From Stenopsyche tienmushanensis (taxonomy: Eukaryota; Arthropoda; Insecta; Trichoptera; Stenopsychidae), in the NCBI GenBank assembly GCA_008973525.1, contig WACJ01000530.1, positions 310,001 through 374,000 of the forward strand: a DNA stretch of 64,000 bases. Direction: 5' to 3'. A model generated the notes under the pieces. That model worked only from the letters and a program-made list of their open reading frames with translations. It ran no database searches and was not told where the DNA came from. The position numbers were made by a program, and so were the translations under genes. Positions 1 through 10,775 of this stretch are shown in pieces (positions within the stretch are counted from its first letter, which is position 1; the number at the start of each line of letters is the position of its first letter).

Positions 1-1324
1 AAAAAAACACGTGTTTCGCTTTGTTTATTTTCATAAACAAGCATCCCCATGTTATCATGATTTACATTTTCCCGATAGTAACATAATTTTTTCAGGAGTT
101 GAAGATGGCACGTCACGAAACCTTGCTAAGTGATTGATATATTACCTTTCAACAATTCGCAACTTCGCCTATCTCTACAAAAATATATTTTCTCATTTTC
201 AGAGGCGTGGGAAATTCAGGAAACTCCCCAAAAAAAAAAGGTTCCATTTATGTTTTAGCACTCAATTGGGCAAAAGAGAGAAAAAATCAAATTTTAAGCC
301 AATTAATTTTTAAGTGACCTAATGGAGACGTTGAAATGTCTGCAATTAGCGACACAATTTTTTCCGATAAAAAAGAAAAAAAAATACATCAAATAGTACT
401 AAATATAGATGCCAAATAAATCGTTTTATACGCCGACATGTGATGTGGTCAGCAACCACATTTTAAGCAATGTTAGCGAATAAAACGCCCAAACGGTAAA
501 TTATGGCATTTCAATAAAAACGCTCAACTTTTAAACATACATAAAAAAATCTATATGAAATATTTTGATTATATTTTAATTTAATTTTAAACATCGTATT
601 ATGGCAATTATTATAAAATATAATTTTTTTCAAATATATACTGCAATTTTGTATAGTGATATGTATTCGCTATATATAATTTTCGATGAATTTGTCGCAT
701 AAATCTGACGTTAATTTTCTGAATGGCGTTCATTATGTTGACTTTTAGGACATAAATTATTTGCAATTTATATTTATAAATCTGCAATTTAAGATAGCTC
801 CAAAGGAAATAATGTAAATGTGTTAAATCGCATCATTTCTATTACTAGTCCAACGTGCCCTCAAATCGCTCGTACTGAATGTTCATCATGACATGCGCTG
901 TGTGACACGTAGTGCCGTCTTATTGCATTTAAATATTGTTTGTATTTATATCATCCAGTTTATGATATAAAAAGTTGCATATCATCGATCTGTAGAACTA
1001 ATATAATTTAATTTTTTAGCGAATTTTTTTTCGAATCGTGGAATAATTTTAATAATAAAATTTAATAACTTATACAAATTTTTAATGGCTATAAATTTTC
1101 ACAATAATTTGCCATATATTATTAAATTATTTACAATAAATTTTATAGTTTTTACTGTAATAACATAGCCGCTATAATTTAACAAACGTTGAGCGTCTTT
1201 GTTGAAAGATCTTTATGTCAAATATTTAAGCTTAAGTTAAATGACGATTTTTTAAAATATTTATATATTTAAACGTATGCATTTTGATCATAATTCATTG
1301 AACATGTGTTGTACGTATTGTGTA
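1..1324. other. AT-rich intergenic DNA
   Basis: No frame, splice-framed exon or recognisable repeat seen. Long A/T runs throughout. Confidence 0.5.
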
Positions 1325-2455
1325 GGAGATCTGGCCGCAGGAAGGACGACCTTCCGCAGCCAAGGCTAACTAACAGAATCTGTCACTTAGACAATACGTG
1401 TTCAGATTGAGCCGATCCACGCTAGGAGCGTTACAGAGAGTAGTGGAAATTATCCGAAACGCATGGAGAGGCACGGTTAAAAGGAACAGAAACGTTGTGA
1501 TGGTCACGCTGAACATCAAGCTTGGGATCATGGGAGCTGATCGTTGAAACGCTCAGGAGAAACTTCGAAGTTCCAGAGTAGGCCGAGGAGCTCGACAGCG
1601 ATTACCTCAGAAACCGGCATGTCCATCACAACAAAACCAACACAGGGAAGAAACACAGGTGGACGTTCTAGGACCCACAGGAACATACATATAGTCATAC
1701 ATTCAATCCTTCTGTACGGAGTCCCGATATGGCACGAGACGCTAAGATACGAGAGTTATAAGAAGAAACTGGTCCGGGTCCAACGGCAGGGAGCGCTCCG
1801 AATTACCACAGCATACATAACAGTATCTAAAAGAGAGGGCCTTGACTACAAAGATCCCAAGAATCGCAATGAATACGAACAGAAACTGAGGGAAGCCTGC
1901 CAACGGAGATGGGATCTGTCCAGCAAAGGTCTGCCAAGCGCAGGTCGACGGCACAACGTCCACAGCATGATGGCAAGCATGAAGAACTGGAATCATTGGC
2001 GCTACTACGTAGAAAAGATTCTGAGCACAGGACAGTGAAAAAGAGAGGTGCCGAACGCCTCTCCAACACTAGAATAGGGCCAAGCTATCTATGGTCAGAA
2101 TACCTGTCCTCCTGAAACAATGTGGAAAACAATACCAGGGAGACAGATAAGGGCAAGGGAGGGGTTTAGTCAGTAGGAATCTGACACTACTCCCTCTGGG
2201 TGTCTTGAGTCGCCTACGGGTGCGAAGATTCTCCGCCCACAGGGAAAAAAAACCAAGGCTAACCGACCACTCTCCCGACTCCCGCCTCCTGCGCGTCACC
2301 CCCAACCGGCAACGATGCACGCGCAGGAAGCGATAGGTCGGTATGCAGGTGTAATATCTCCGCAGGGCCACAAGAGATGGCGCTGCTAAAATAACACATT
2401 GCACCTGAAGAGAGGTGAAATATGTCGCTGTTAACAGGGATGGTAAATCACCCAC
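1325..2455 (-). mobile_element. Solo-LTR fragment interrupted by a LINE
   Basis: The two outer parts (1325-1370 and 2253-2455) match, in order, the - strand of the LTR defined at 48267-48692: the hairpin GGCCGCAGGAAG...CTTCCGCAGCC, then the blocks around ctcccgcctcctgcgcgtca, caaccggcaacg, gccacaagagatggcgct and cattgcacctgaagagag. A LINE fills the gap. The end nearest 1325 lacks the downstream U5-like part of the LTR. Confidence 0.75.
1371..2252 (+). mobile_element. 5'-truncated R1-like LINE with poly(A) tail and target duplication
   Basis: Translation around 1690-1950 gives the C-terminal part of a non-LTR reverse transcriptase ([13 protein letters not shown], then [15 protein letters not shown]), the pattern of R1-clade elements, broken by frame changes. 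The 3' end reads ...gcctacgggtgcgaagattctccgcccacaggg and an A8 tract. The element is flanked on both sides by CCAAGGCTAAC (1360-1370 and 2253-2263), an exact 11-bp target duplication, which fixes both ends. Only the last 0.9 kb of the element is present, typical of aborted target-primed reverse transcription. Confidence 0.85.
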
Positions 2456-2459
2456 ACTA

Positions 2460-4720
2460 TTAGTTGATTAAAAGATGCCGCAAACGAAGTGGACACTATA
2501 GGAGGGTTGACCGAATATGTGTTATGCTCGAATTTATATATTATTTCAGCTAATAATTCAGGTCAAACTAAAATGTGTATTTATGTTATAATATCGTTAA
2601 AATTTAAGGGTATGTACCCTTGTGTGTCGATCAAAAAATCACAAGCTATTTTCAAAAGTTTAATGAAGGATACCTAAGTAAATATTATTCAATTAGTGGT
2701 TAGAGAGAAATTTTACCAACCAAATTAAATGAAAACATTAGATCATAAATATAGGCGTGGATGAAATAAATTCAAGGCTCAACAAAAGCTTTGGAAAGAA
2801 ACGCGATATTTTAAAATGGTTCCTTGGACTACTTCCGCCCCGTAAAAATCACCCTATCGCACCTGCCAAAACGCAAAAAAGATACGTCAAAATCATGATC
2901 GAAGGGTGTGTTCCTATTGCTTGCTATCACACAGAATAAGTCGTCTAGCAGTATATAAAAATACGATAAGAAAATATCGAGCGTCTTAGTAGGCATTTTG
3001 GGGGCGAAGGACGACCCAGCAGATAAACTCCTCGCCACGGGCGTTTATTGCTTGCGTCGATATCTCAGAAAAAAATCTCGAATAAAACTGTATTTTTCCC
3101 CAAAAAAAAAAACCATTGAGGAGTACGCCGGTTCATATCCCGGACAGGGTGAAACGGGTCTACCGGATATTTCTGGAAATGGCGGCTAAGGCGTCTAAAG
3201 CGGACCATTACGCTAAGGCGTGAGGCTTTTTTCCATTTGTCGAACCCAGCTCTGGAAATGGAACTCCAAGGATTAATAGTGCTAAACTTTCCTTTTGCTC
3301 GGTCAGTGCTGCTGTCAATTCCTCCAAGGACCTAAGTGCTTTTGATTACACCTAAATCTTCCACTACTTAAAACACTCACTATTGTGAATATTTTAAGCT
3401 AATATATATTTAAATCTATCGATAAACAAAGTTCTATCCATTATATAACTCAAAGTATTACAGATTTTATTTAAATTTAATGTATCAATACATTTTCCAT
3501 CGATTAAATTGATCGAATGTCTTTAATATCGAGTGTGTAGCGGTCTATTATATAACTTTAATATTATAATATATCGAAAACGACAACACTTTAGAATTTT
3601 ACAGAACATGTATCATTCATTGACACATACCGCACGAAAAAATCCGTTTTTATTGCGTTGAAATAGCTTTAAACAGCACTCTGAATTGTGGACGCGTTGA
3701 TCATGTGTCAAAAAACGCGGTATCCACTTCGAATACGACTTTTTCATGGACAAATATTGATGCAAAATTGTGAATATACTGCTTTTTGATATATATAAGG
3801 TGTCAAATCACAATCGGTCAAACTATTTTGTAGAATATTACAAAGATTTGTCAATAGTGGCGCCAAATATATGTCATCCGATGAACGTATTGAATTATGT
3901 GTTACAATATTAAATATAAATGTGAGTTGCAAAATATTTAAAAAATAATTTAGGCTTGTTTATGATAAAAAATGATATAAGCAACTTACCATACTGATTT
4001 TTGTTTATTCAAGGCATATTCTTAGAGCACAAATTCGCTTCACTTTGCACTATTTTTAAACCACTGACACATCTAAGATTCTCTACAGCCACAGAGGAAG
4101 CTATTTTTAACAAAATTCATATTGAACACGTCCAATCGAACTGGAATATTTCGATAACTGATAGCCGCTTTAAAATAATATCCTTGACGAGATGCTTGAC
4201 ATCCGTGCCAAGAATTTCACGATGTTATTAACTGACGACAATACCAGAAGTACTTTCAATGATTCTGATTCATATGGCGTTGCCTTATTAATAGTATTTA
4301 ACAGTTCTCGGAAGACACCCATAATAATCTGCATCATTACGACAGTCCAAATGCATCATGAGTTACATGAGTGCTTCGCAAACTGTAGGAATTAAATGTA
4401 AAAATACTTTCATGGCCGCGCAACGCAGAACGGAAACGTCGGTTGTGTGTATGTCAATCAGATAAGCGGATAAAGTGTAACATATTTGTGGTTGTTTTCT
4501 CTTTACAACTAAATATTCATCCAGGCAATCTCAAATAGCCCGGAAATGTGCTTGCTCACCGTTGATGAGTAATCACGCATATGCTGTGATCAGACTTGAT
4601 TGATACAGAAAGAGTATGCATGATATGGTCTGTTTACGCTTGCGCACAGATCCGTTCTTCTATCGGACCGTGATGTTGCTGGGCGAATGGATGGTCCGAT
4701 GAGATTATTTAAATAACTAT
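2460..4720. other. Intergenic DNA, no gene seen
   Basis: Short chance frames only. 2990-3250 is more GC-rich (ggcgaaggacgacccagcag, catatcccggacagggtgaa) and may be an unclassified repeat remnant. Confidence 0.45.
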
Positions 4721-4721
4721 T

Positions 4722-4857
4722 TATTCCACAGGACAGAGAGAGAGATCTGGATGCAGGAGGGATGACTTCCCGCAGCCAAGGCTAACCGACGACTTTCCCG
4801 ACTCCCGCCTCCTGCGCGTCACTACCCAATCGGCAACGGTGTACGCAAAAGAACCTA
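4722..4857 (-). mobile_element. LTR fragment (same family as 48267-48692)
   Basis: Reads tttattccacagg, then the hairpin (GGATGCAGGAGGG...CTTCCCGCAGCC), then gactcccgcctcctgcgcgt and caatcggcaacggtg before breaking off at a LINE tail. On its own strand it ends at the AATAAATAG poly(A) signal, as do several other copies. Confidence 0.7.
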
Positions 4858-5832
4858 ACCTTTTTTTGTTTGCGAAGGGGAGAATCTTCAAAAAAAAATT
4901 CAAAAGACACCAAGGTAGTAGGTTGGTATTATTACCCTCCCTCTACTAAACCCTCCCTCTTACTAAACCCCCCTTCTCTTCGGCTGCTACCCGGTTACCA
5001 ATTAAGTATTACACAAGATTGGCAGCGATGTGTCCCTCACGGGCTGATTCCCAGTTCCTCCCGTAGGATGTCCCTTTCGGTGCTCCATCCTGGGCAGACA
5101 AATGTCGTGTGTGCAGCATCTTCGTACTCCGCTCCGCAGTGATGGCACTCCGGTCCGATCTCTTTGCCAATTTGGTGTAGATAGCTACCAAAACAGCCAT
5201 GCCCGGTGAAGACCTGAGTCAAGTGGTAGCACAGTTGACCGTGCTGTCTGACTACCCAGGCTCTCAGGTTTATTAACTTGTGCGTTGTCCCATTTTAGCG
5301 GAGTTGTCCTATCAGGACTGCCATGGTGCTTTGCGTAGCATTATTTTTATCTTCACTTTTATGTATTGCCTGTCTCTCGCAAGCGAGCAGGTCGATGCCA
5401 GGATGGCGTCTTCCGACACTGTGATTGCGCTCCTCCTCTGGGCTCTGGTCATGTTGAGCCTGGGTCTCTCAATTTGTAGTGCCTCCGCTCATATCGGCAC
5501 GCCATACAATAGTATCGAGTGCACTACCTCGTTGTAGAGTAACTTCCTGTTTGTTTTTGGGTCACCCATGTTGGGCATCAACCTGGCCAGATTCTCTGCG
5601 ATGCTGGCCGCCTTCGCTGCAGCCTTCTTCGTGTGGGTGACGAATCGGAGCTTGTCATCAATCTCCACCACCAAATACCGAATGAATCTTGAGTATTTAA
5701 TCTCGCAACAATCGATCCTCAGAGGTGTGGGTGCAAGCTTCCTGCGTCTTGTGAAAAAGAAGGCCTCCGTTTTTTGGACAGCGAGCTCCAGACCAGCTCC
5801 TGTCCTCAGCGCGTACTCGCAGGTCCATACAT
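4858..5832 (-). mobile_element. Degenerate R1-like LINE 3' part
   Basis: A T7 run (4861-4867) marks the reversed poly(A) tail. On the - strand 5674-5489 reads LARLMPNMGDPKTNRKLLYN and [13 protein letters not shown], and 5222-5037 reads LTQV-like MTQVFTGHGCFGSYLHQIGK and a CCHC knuckle (ECHHCGAEYEDAAHTTFVC). These are the reverse transcriptase tail and terminal zinc knuckle of an R1-clade LINE. Frames do not join, so it is dead. Confidence 0.75.
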
Positions 5833-5834
5833 GA

Positions 5835-8690
5835 TATATAAAATATCTTCTAAATTTCTATAGCGTTTGAGGTGATATTTTCGTATAGCGGTCCCTTCTA
5901 TAGTGTACATTTAAAAAATGCAATATTTTTAAATGACTTAAAACAAATCATGATCAAGTAAAAGGCTCGCCTGATGCAAATGAAATATGTCACGCATCTT
6001 GACGCTATAGAAGGGTCGACTGTACAATATTAAACGATATTTTTTCCTGGAATACAGAATAGAAAATCATCACATCAATCATCAACAGACGACGACAAAA
6101 TAAACATTAAAATTATAATGGAATTTTTCCTCGTCCGCTTGAAAATCATCTGGTATGGGGTTTTCTTGGATCGTTTCTGATCTTTTAATATTCGTAAATA
6201 AATAGTAAAAAGCCACATAAATCTATTATATACTTTGAAACCCAACCTGATACCTAAAATTATTATATTTCAAACGCTTTTACTTAGTCCAAAAATATCA
6301 ACAGTGTTGAGGTTCATTTATTTAAATACAAGCTTTATTCATACTGTGTGGTTCTGTGAAAAAATGAATAATAACGCGTTGCGCAACGTAAGATACTATT
6401 TATCGCTTTCTTTCGTTAGTGACGCGATCAAAAAGCTTCATATCCTATGGAGTAAATGTATTTCGTATTACAAATTTAAAAATACAATTAAGACCCCTGA
6501 TCTTGGACTTGCACCCTGGGCTTTTGATAATGAGCCCCATGTTGCCGGATTTTTAATTTTCACAAAACAAAGAACTTATTATTTCAATCTAAAATGTTTT
6601 TGACAGGAACCTTTACCTAGCTTCAACCCCGAGGCACTCTTAAAATTCACGATGCTAAAAATCGTTTAGTACGAAGGGTGATCAAATATTTAGGGGGTGT
6701 TTGAGAAAAAATATTAAGATCAATACATTTTAAACTGTACCAGAATTGTTCCTAGTTAGTGTTGCTTATTAAATCTGAACAATTTATATTCAAATAATAT
6801 TGAGGTCAATATTAAAACATTGAGAAACACTATGCAAACAATCATAGTTATCAAAATTTGATTGCTATATCATTTTTGATTCAATAGTAGTGCGGTTAGG
6901 ATTTGTTGTGCCGAATTAAATGCTATGATAAACCATATCTTTACATTATTTCAGTTGATTTTGATCACAAAAAGGTTATTTTAAACACATTATTGTTGTG
7001 CTGTTTGTGTGTTAAAATACTGTGGGAACGCTTGATACATTTAAAAAAGTGGAGCGCAAAGCTGATAATCGCATGTTTTAAGCATTAAACGATAAATCCT
7101 GGTAAGTAATGAATAACATAATGAATAATTTATTATATGTATTAAAGACTCGCATGCGGGTTCGTTTTGCTTTCGGGCCTTGACGTTGGGATAAATGCGA
7201 TCGGATTCTGATATAAATACTGTCATTTTAATATGTATATACTATTATTTATGAAGTGAGAGGTTACAGCTATGAATTTATGGGAAGGACGTCTTCCCGC
7301 GATCAAGGTTATATGACGACTCTCCCATTCTGTGCAGTGTGGAAAGTAGTGAACTTGCAAAAGAGATGTACGTCGTTGTTGTATCAATAAATGGACCTTA
7401 ACACTGTTAATTTTGTTACCACGATGAGTTTTAAGTATATATAGTTGATGTTTGTGGTTTTTATTTTGTATGATGATTGTACATAGACCACAAACGATAA
7501 AGAACAAGACACAAGACTTTGAAGAAGCTTAAGATTCACTAAAAGTCGACAAGCACATCCAACTTTATATTTGTGAAGATACAAGTGTAATTAAACTAAG
7601 ACTTATAATAGACATTGATCGATATAAAAGGAGTAATACGCAGGGGACTGTCTTTAAATGTCTCTCTGCAGTATGGCAAAACGAATTTAAATGATTACTC
7701 TTATACTGTTTGTGTTTTTCATTTTTAAAATAATGTAGTTTCCCTGCCGCATTCAGTAATATACGTCCTTTATATCCAGGATTTACATCGGAAAGTTGCA
7801 TGGAACAACTTTGTTCATATGGCAAATGTCAACACTTGTAGTTGGTATAACGATGACATAATACACCGTGTCCTTCGTCATTTTAGCACTTTGGCATGAC
7901 AATAAAATTGGCTCAAATTCTACCTGAAGCTCGCACGAATGTTTTTACTCGCTTGGCCCACCGAGTCGAATATTATACTTTTTTGATGGAGTTTATCAGT
8001 ATATCGTCGAGGAAATTGTTTGTACGTTACGTTTCCGTAAAATTAATTAAAGTGGCATTGGTGTTCGCGTTGCTAATTAACACGCGAAGTAATTCGGAGG
8101 CTGTTTTCGCATAATCCGATGTAGACTAGTGCCATCTGCAAGCCTGTGAATCGAGTTTCGCCCCAGTTTCAGGCAATCCCAACGAATTTTCAGCTGAATA
8201 GATATACTCGACAAGTGGCCGCTCCTCTCTTTTACTCCCACAGGAAATTTTGTCAGATTCTATATCACCAAAACCCCTGTAGGAATGCCTAGAGCGGGAC
8301 GACCGTACATCCGAACGTTTTCAGCAATATCCACACAGGGGGGTCGAAAACGTTTTTTTCCAGAATCCCAAAATACAAATATGTACCGCGACGCTCTTAT
8401 TCAAATATAGAACCAACGAGCCGTCAAATATTACTTATAGAACGTGTCATATTTAAATATTACATTAGGAAAAAACTAATACTGAGCGATCAATATTTGA
8501 TTTCATACACAAATGACCGCTTTTTTCCCTATTTAAAGACATAAAAATATCAGCCAACGCAATATATTACATTTCCATAGTAAATTTAATACAAAACGCG
8601 CAAAAAAGTATACGAAATCCATGTAAATTTTGAAAATGAGCACAAAATAGTTCATAGTGTTTTATCTCCATTGCAATAATCATTATTTAT
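5835..8690. other. Intergenic DNA with LTR-like scraps
   Basis: 7265-7305 has a degenerate member of the hairpin family (GGGAAGGACGTCTTCCCGC) and 7385-7440 an ataaatggaccttaacactg block shared with 50740-50780, both signs of old LTRs. The rest shows no supported feature; the 122-codon frame at 6235-6603 has no recognisable content. Confidence 0.4.
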
Positions 8691-8985
8691 TTAAACGCGC
8701 ACTTCATATCTTATATAAAATGTCATTCAAATGTGATGCCTAAATGTCAACAAGACGATAAATATATGAATATTGATAAAAATGTGTATCGCGCTGCCAA
8801 CATAGTGAATACACTAAACGTCTCGCATAACAAACTGCATACACAAACAATATTTTTATTATATCTATGTTATTTCCGCATGTGTAAACAGTACATTGAC
8901 AAAGTTTTATTGCACTCGGATGAACGGTATGGCGGCGCATTAAATACGAACAAACAAACATTGCTTTTTATATATTAGATATGCT
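8690..8985 (-). mobile_element. Helitron-like interspersed repeat
   Basis: On the - strand it reads atatataaaaagcaatg..., then aatgcgccgccataccgttc and gcaataaaac, the unit repeated at 12070, 26900, 27390, 39290, 39975, 48755, 57370 and 59690. No open frame of substance. Confidence 0.55.
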
Positions 8986-9124
8986 ACTCTTTTCTATTGT
9001 GTTGTGTGGGTGAAATGGCATTCCCGCGCAATGTTGCTATTGATCTGTGCAGATTAAAATCGCAGACTGATTGTGTCTAGAATAACGATATAATAACGCA
9101 TAACAGAAGGAAAACGTCTGTTAG

Positions 9125-9735
9125 CCTTAGTTGCAGGAAGATGTCCTTCCCGCAGACCTCTACAATAGCTTACTAGAGGTCAAGATGCTAGTAGGAGCAA
9201 AACTGCTAGTGATAACCCAGCATTCGTGGGACATAGAAGCGAAGGGCAACGAAGCCGAAAATCGCCTGCAGCTGGTGGCAGAGATAATTGAGGCAATGAT
9301 CTGCAGCAGGAGAAGAAGACCGATGGTCAAAAAGCTTGTTGTGAACGGTCACGGGGTAGACTACAGCAAATCGCTGAGATACCTCGGCACCTCTTGGACT
9401 CTGGGTAACTGAGCGCAACGTCGACAACATGGTCCACTGCATGATGGCAAGCATGAAGAATTGAGCCTTTGAGCGCGACTGCGTAGAAGAGATTCTGAGC
9501 GCCAAAGAGAGCAGTAAAAGAAAGGGGCGCAAAGCGACCAACACTAGAATAGGGCCAAGCAATCTAAGGCTAGACTACCTATCCTTCTGAAGCAATGTGG
9601 AAAACAATAACAGGGAGACAGAGAAGAGCAAGGAAGGGATTTAGACAGTAGGAATCTGACACCACTCACTATGGGTGTCTTGAGTCGCCTACGGGTGCAA
9701 AGATTCCCCTCCCATAGGAAAAAAAGAGAGAGAGA
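9125..9735 (+). mobile_element. Degenerate R1-like LINE fragment ending in poly(A)
   Basis: Around 9240-9400 the frame reads [20 protein letters not shown] and YSKSLRYLGT, the post-catalytic reverse transcriptase region, followed directly by 3' terminal sequence (atgggtgtcttgagtcgcct, cctcccatagg and an A-run) that matches the 3' end of the LINE at 1371-2252. Internal deletion has fused two distant parts. A hairpin of the LTR family (GTTGCAGGAAG...CTTCCCGCAGAC) sits at the start, so this LINE too may have landed in an LTR. Confidence 0.75.
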
Positions 9736-9927
9736 GATGAGATCCTTCTACTCCTCCTGTATTCAACACTTTCATATTCTTCTTTATGGATGCGTAATAC
9801 ATGATAAGCCGCGCACTCAACGCACAATAGTAAGATTATCACAGCAGCATTTGATGAGCAAATCGACCTCTCCTCTACACCCTTATGTAATTTATTGTAT
9901 TGTCTTGCGGACACATTGCATCTAAAA

Positions 9928-10215
9928 CAATGACATGTATTTATTTTTACGCATGTGGCGCTTTTAACGCCATCGAAAAGGGAGAATCGTAGATTGGCCT
10001 TGACTGCGGGAAGATGTCCTTAACGTAGGCTTATATTTATAACCGTTTTCTTCATAAATAAAATTAATCAATTAAGACGGCAGTGTTTATATCAGCATTC
10101 GATCACCTCCATCTTAACACTCGGCATCACCGCGGTCCGAACGCGGAACAAACCCGCGTACGAGCGCAACCGTCTGAGAGAATACATATAAGTGAGGAGA
10201 AATCGGTGCAATGTT
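9928..10215 (+). mobile_element. LTR-like repeat, second family, copy 1
   Basis: Aligns in order with 44030-44310: atgacatgta at the start, a degenerate hairpin (CTGCGGGAAGA...CTTAACGTAG), an AATAAA (near 10059), gcattcgatcacctccatct, accgcggtccga and acccgcg. The layout (hairpin, poly(A) signal, GC-rich end) is that of an LTR, although the termini are not clean. Confidence 0.5.
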
Positions 10216-10559
10216 TAATCCTTATACATAGAAAAATTTTGAAAAATAAGACAATCCATTTGTATTTTTTTATAACATTAATACATTTGTACAGTAAAAT
10301 TCCGGGTTATATTTGAATCCCTCTCCTACATATCAGGACGCCAAATTTTTTTTTAATATAGATAGATAGAATATTGAAATATTTTTAATTTAATAAATAC
10401 ATTTGTATTAAATAAAATTTAATAAATTAATATTGCACGTTTTGTGCCATACGGTCGTCTCTAAAAACTTGGTTCTGCGCATTTTCCCTGTCAGTCTGCG
10501 CCTACCCGCTGGAGTATAGGCAACCCGCATTGCACGTTAGCCGAAATCATTATTTATAT

Positions 10560-10775
10560 CGTATTTGTGAACTGAATATGCATTTTTTAACGACTGTCAT
10601 TTCGTTCGAAGGATCGTCGATCCATGCCCAGTCGATTTATTAAGTAACATATCGATAAGTCCCCCGATCTGTATGAGTTATTTTGTGTTGAATTATTTTC
10701 CAGTGGTCAATTGCGACAAAAACACGATGAACACATCATAAGAAAAGCGTCCGAAGACATACAAAAGCATCGAAA
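10560..10775 (+). promoter_or_regulatory. Probable 5' leader of the cyclase beta gene
   Basis: The 200 or so bases before the initiator are placed here as likely 5' UTR because exon 1 must hold transcribed sequence ahead of its lone ATG. The start context is cgaaaATGg, an acceptable insect context. I see no unambiguous TATA or initiator pair, so the transcription start is not assigned. Confidence 0.35.

Noticed and set aside
1544..2038. 164-codon frame as a host gene
   Set aside because: It lies inside the poly(A)-tailed LINE and reads as part of a broken reverse transcriptase.
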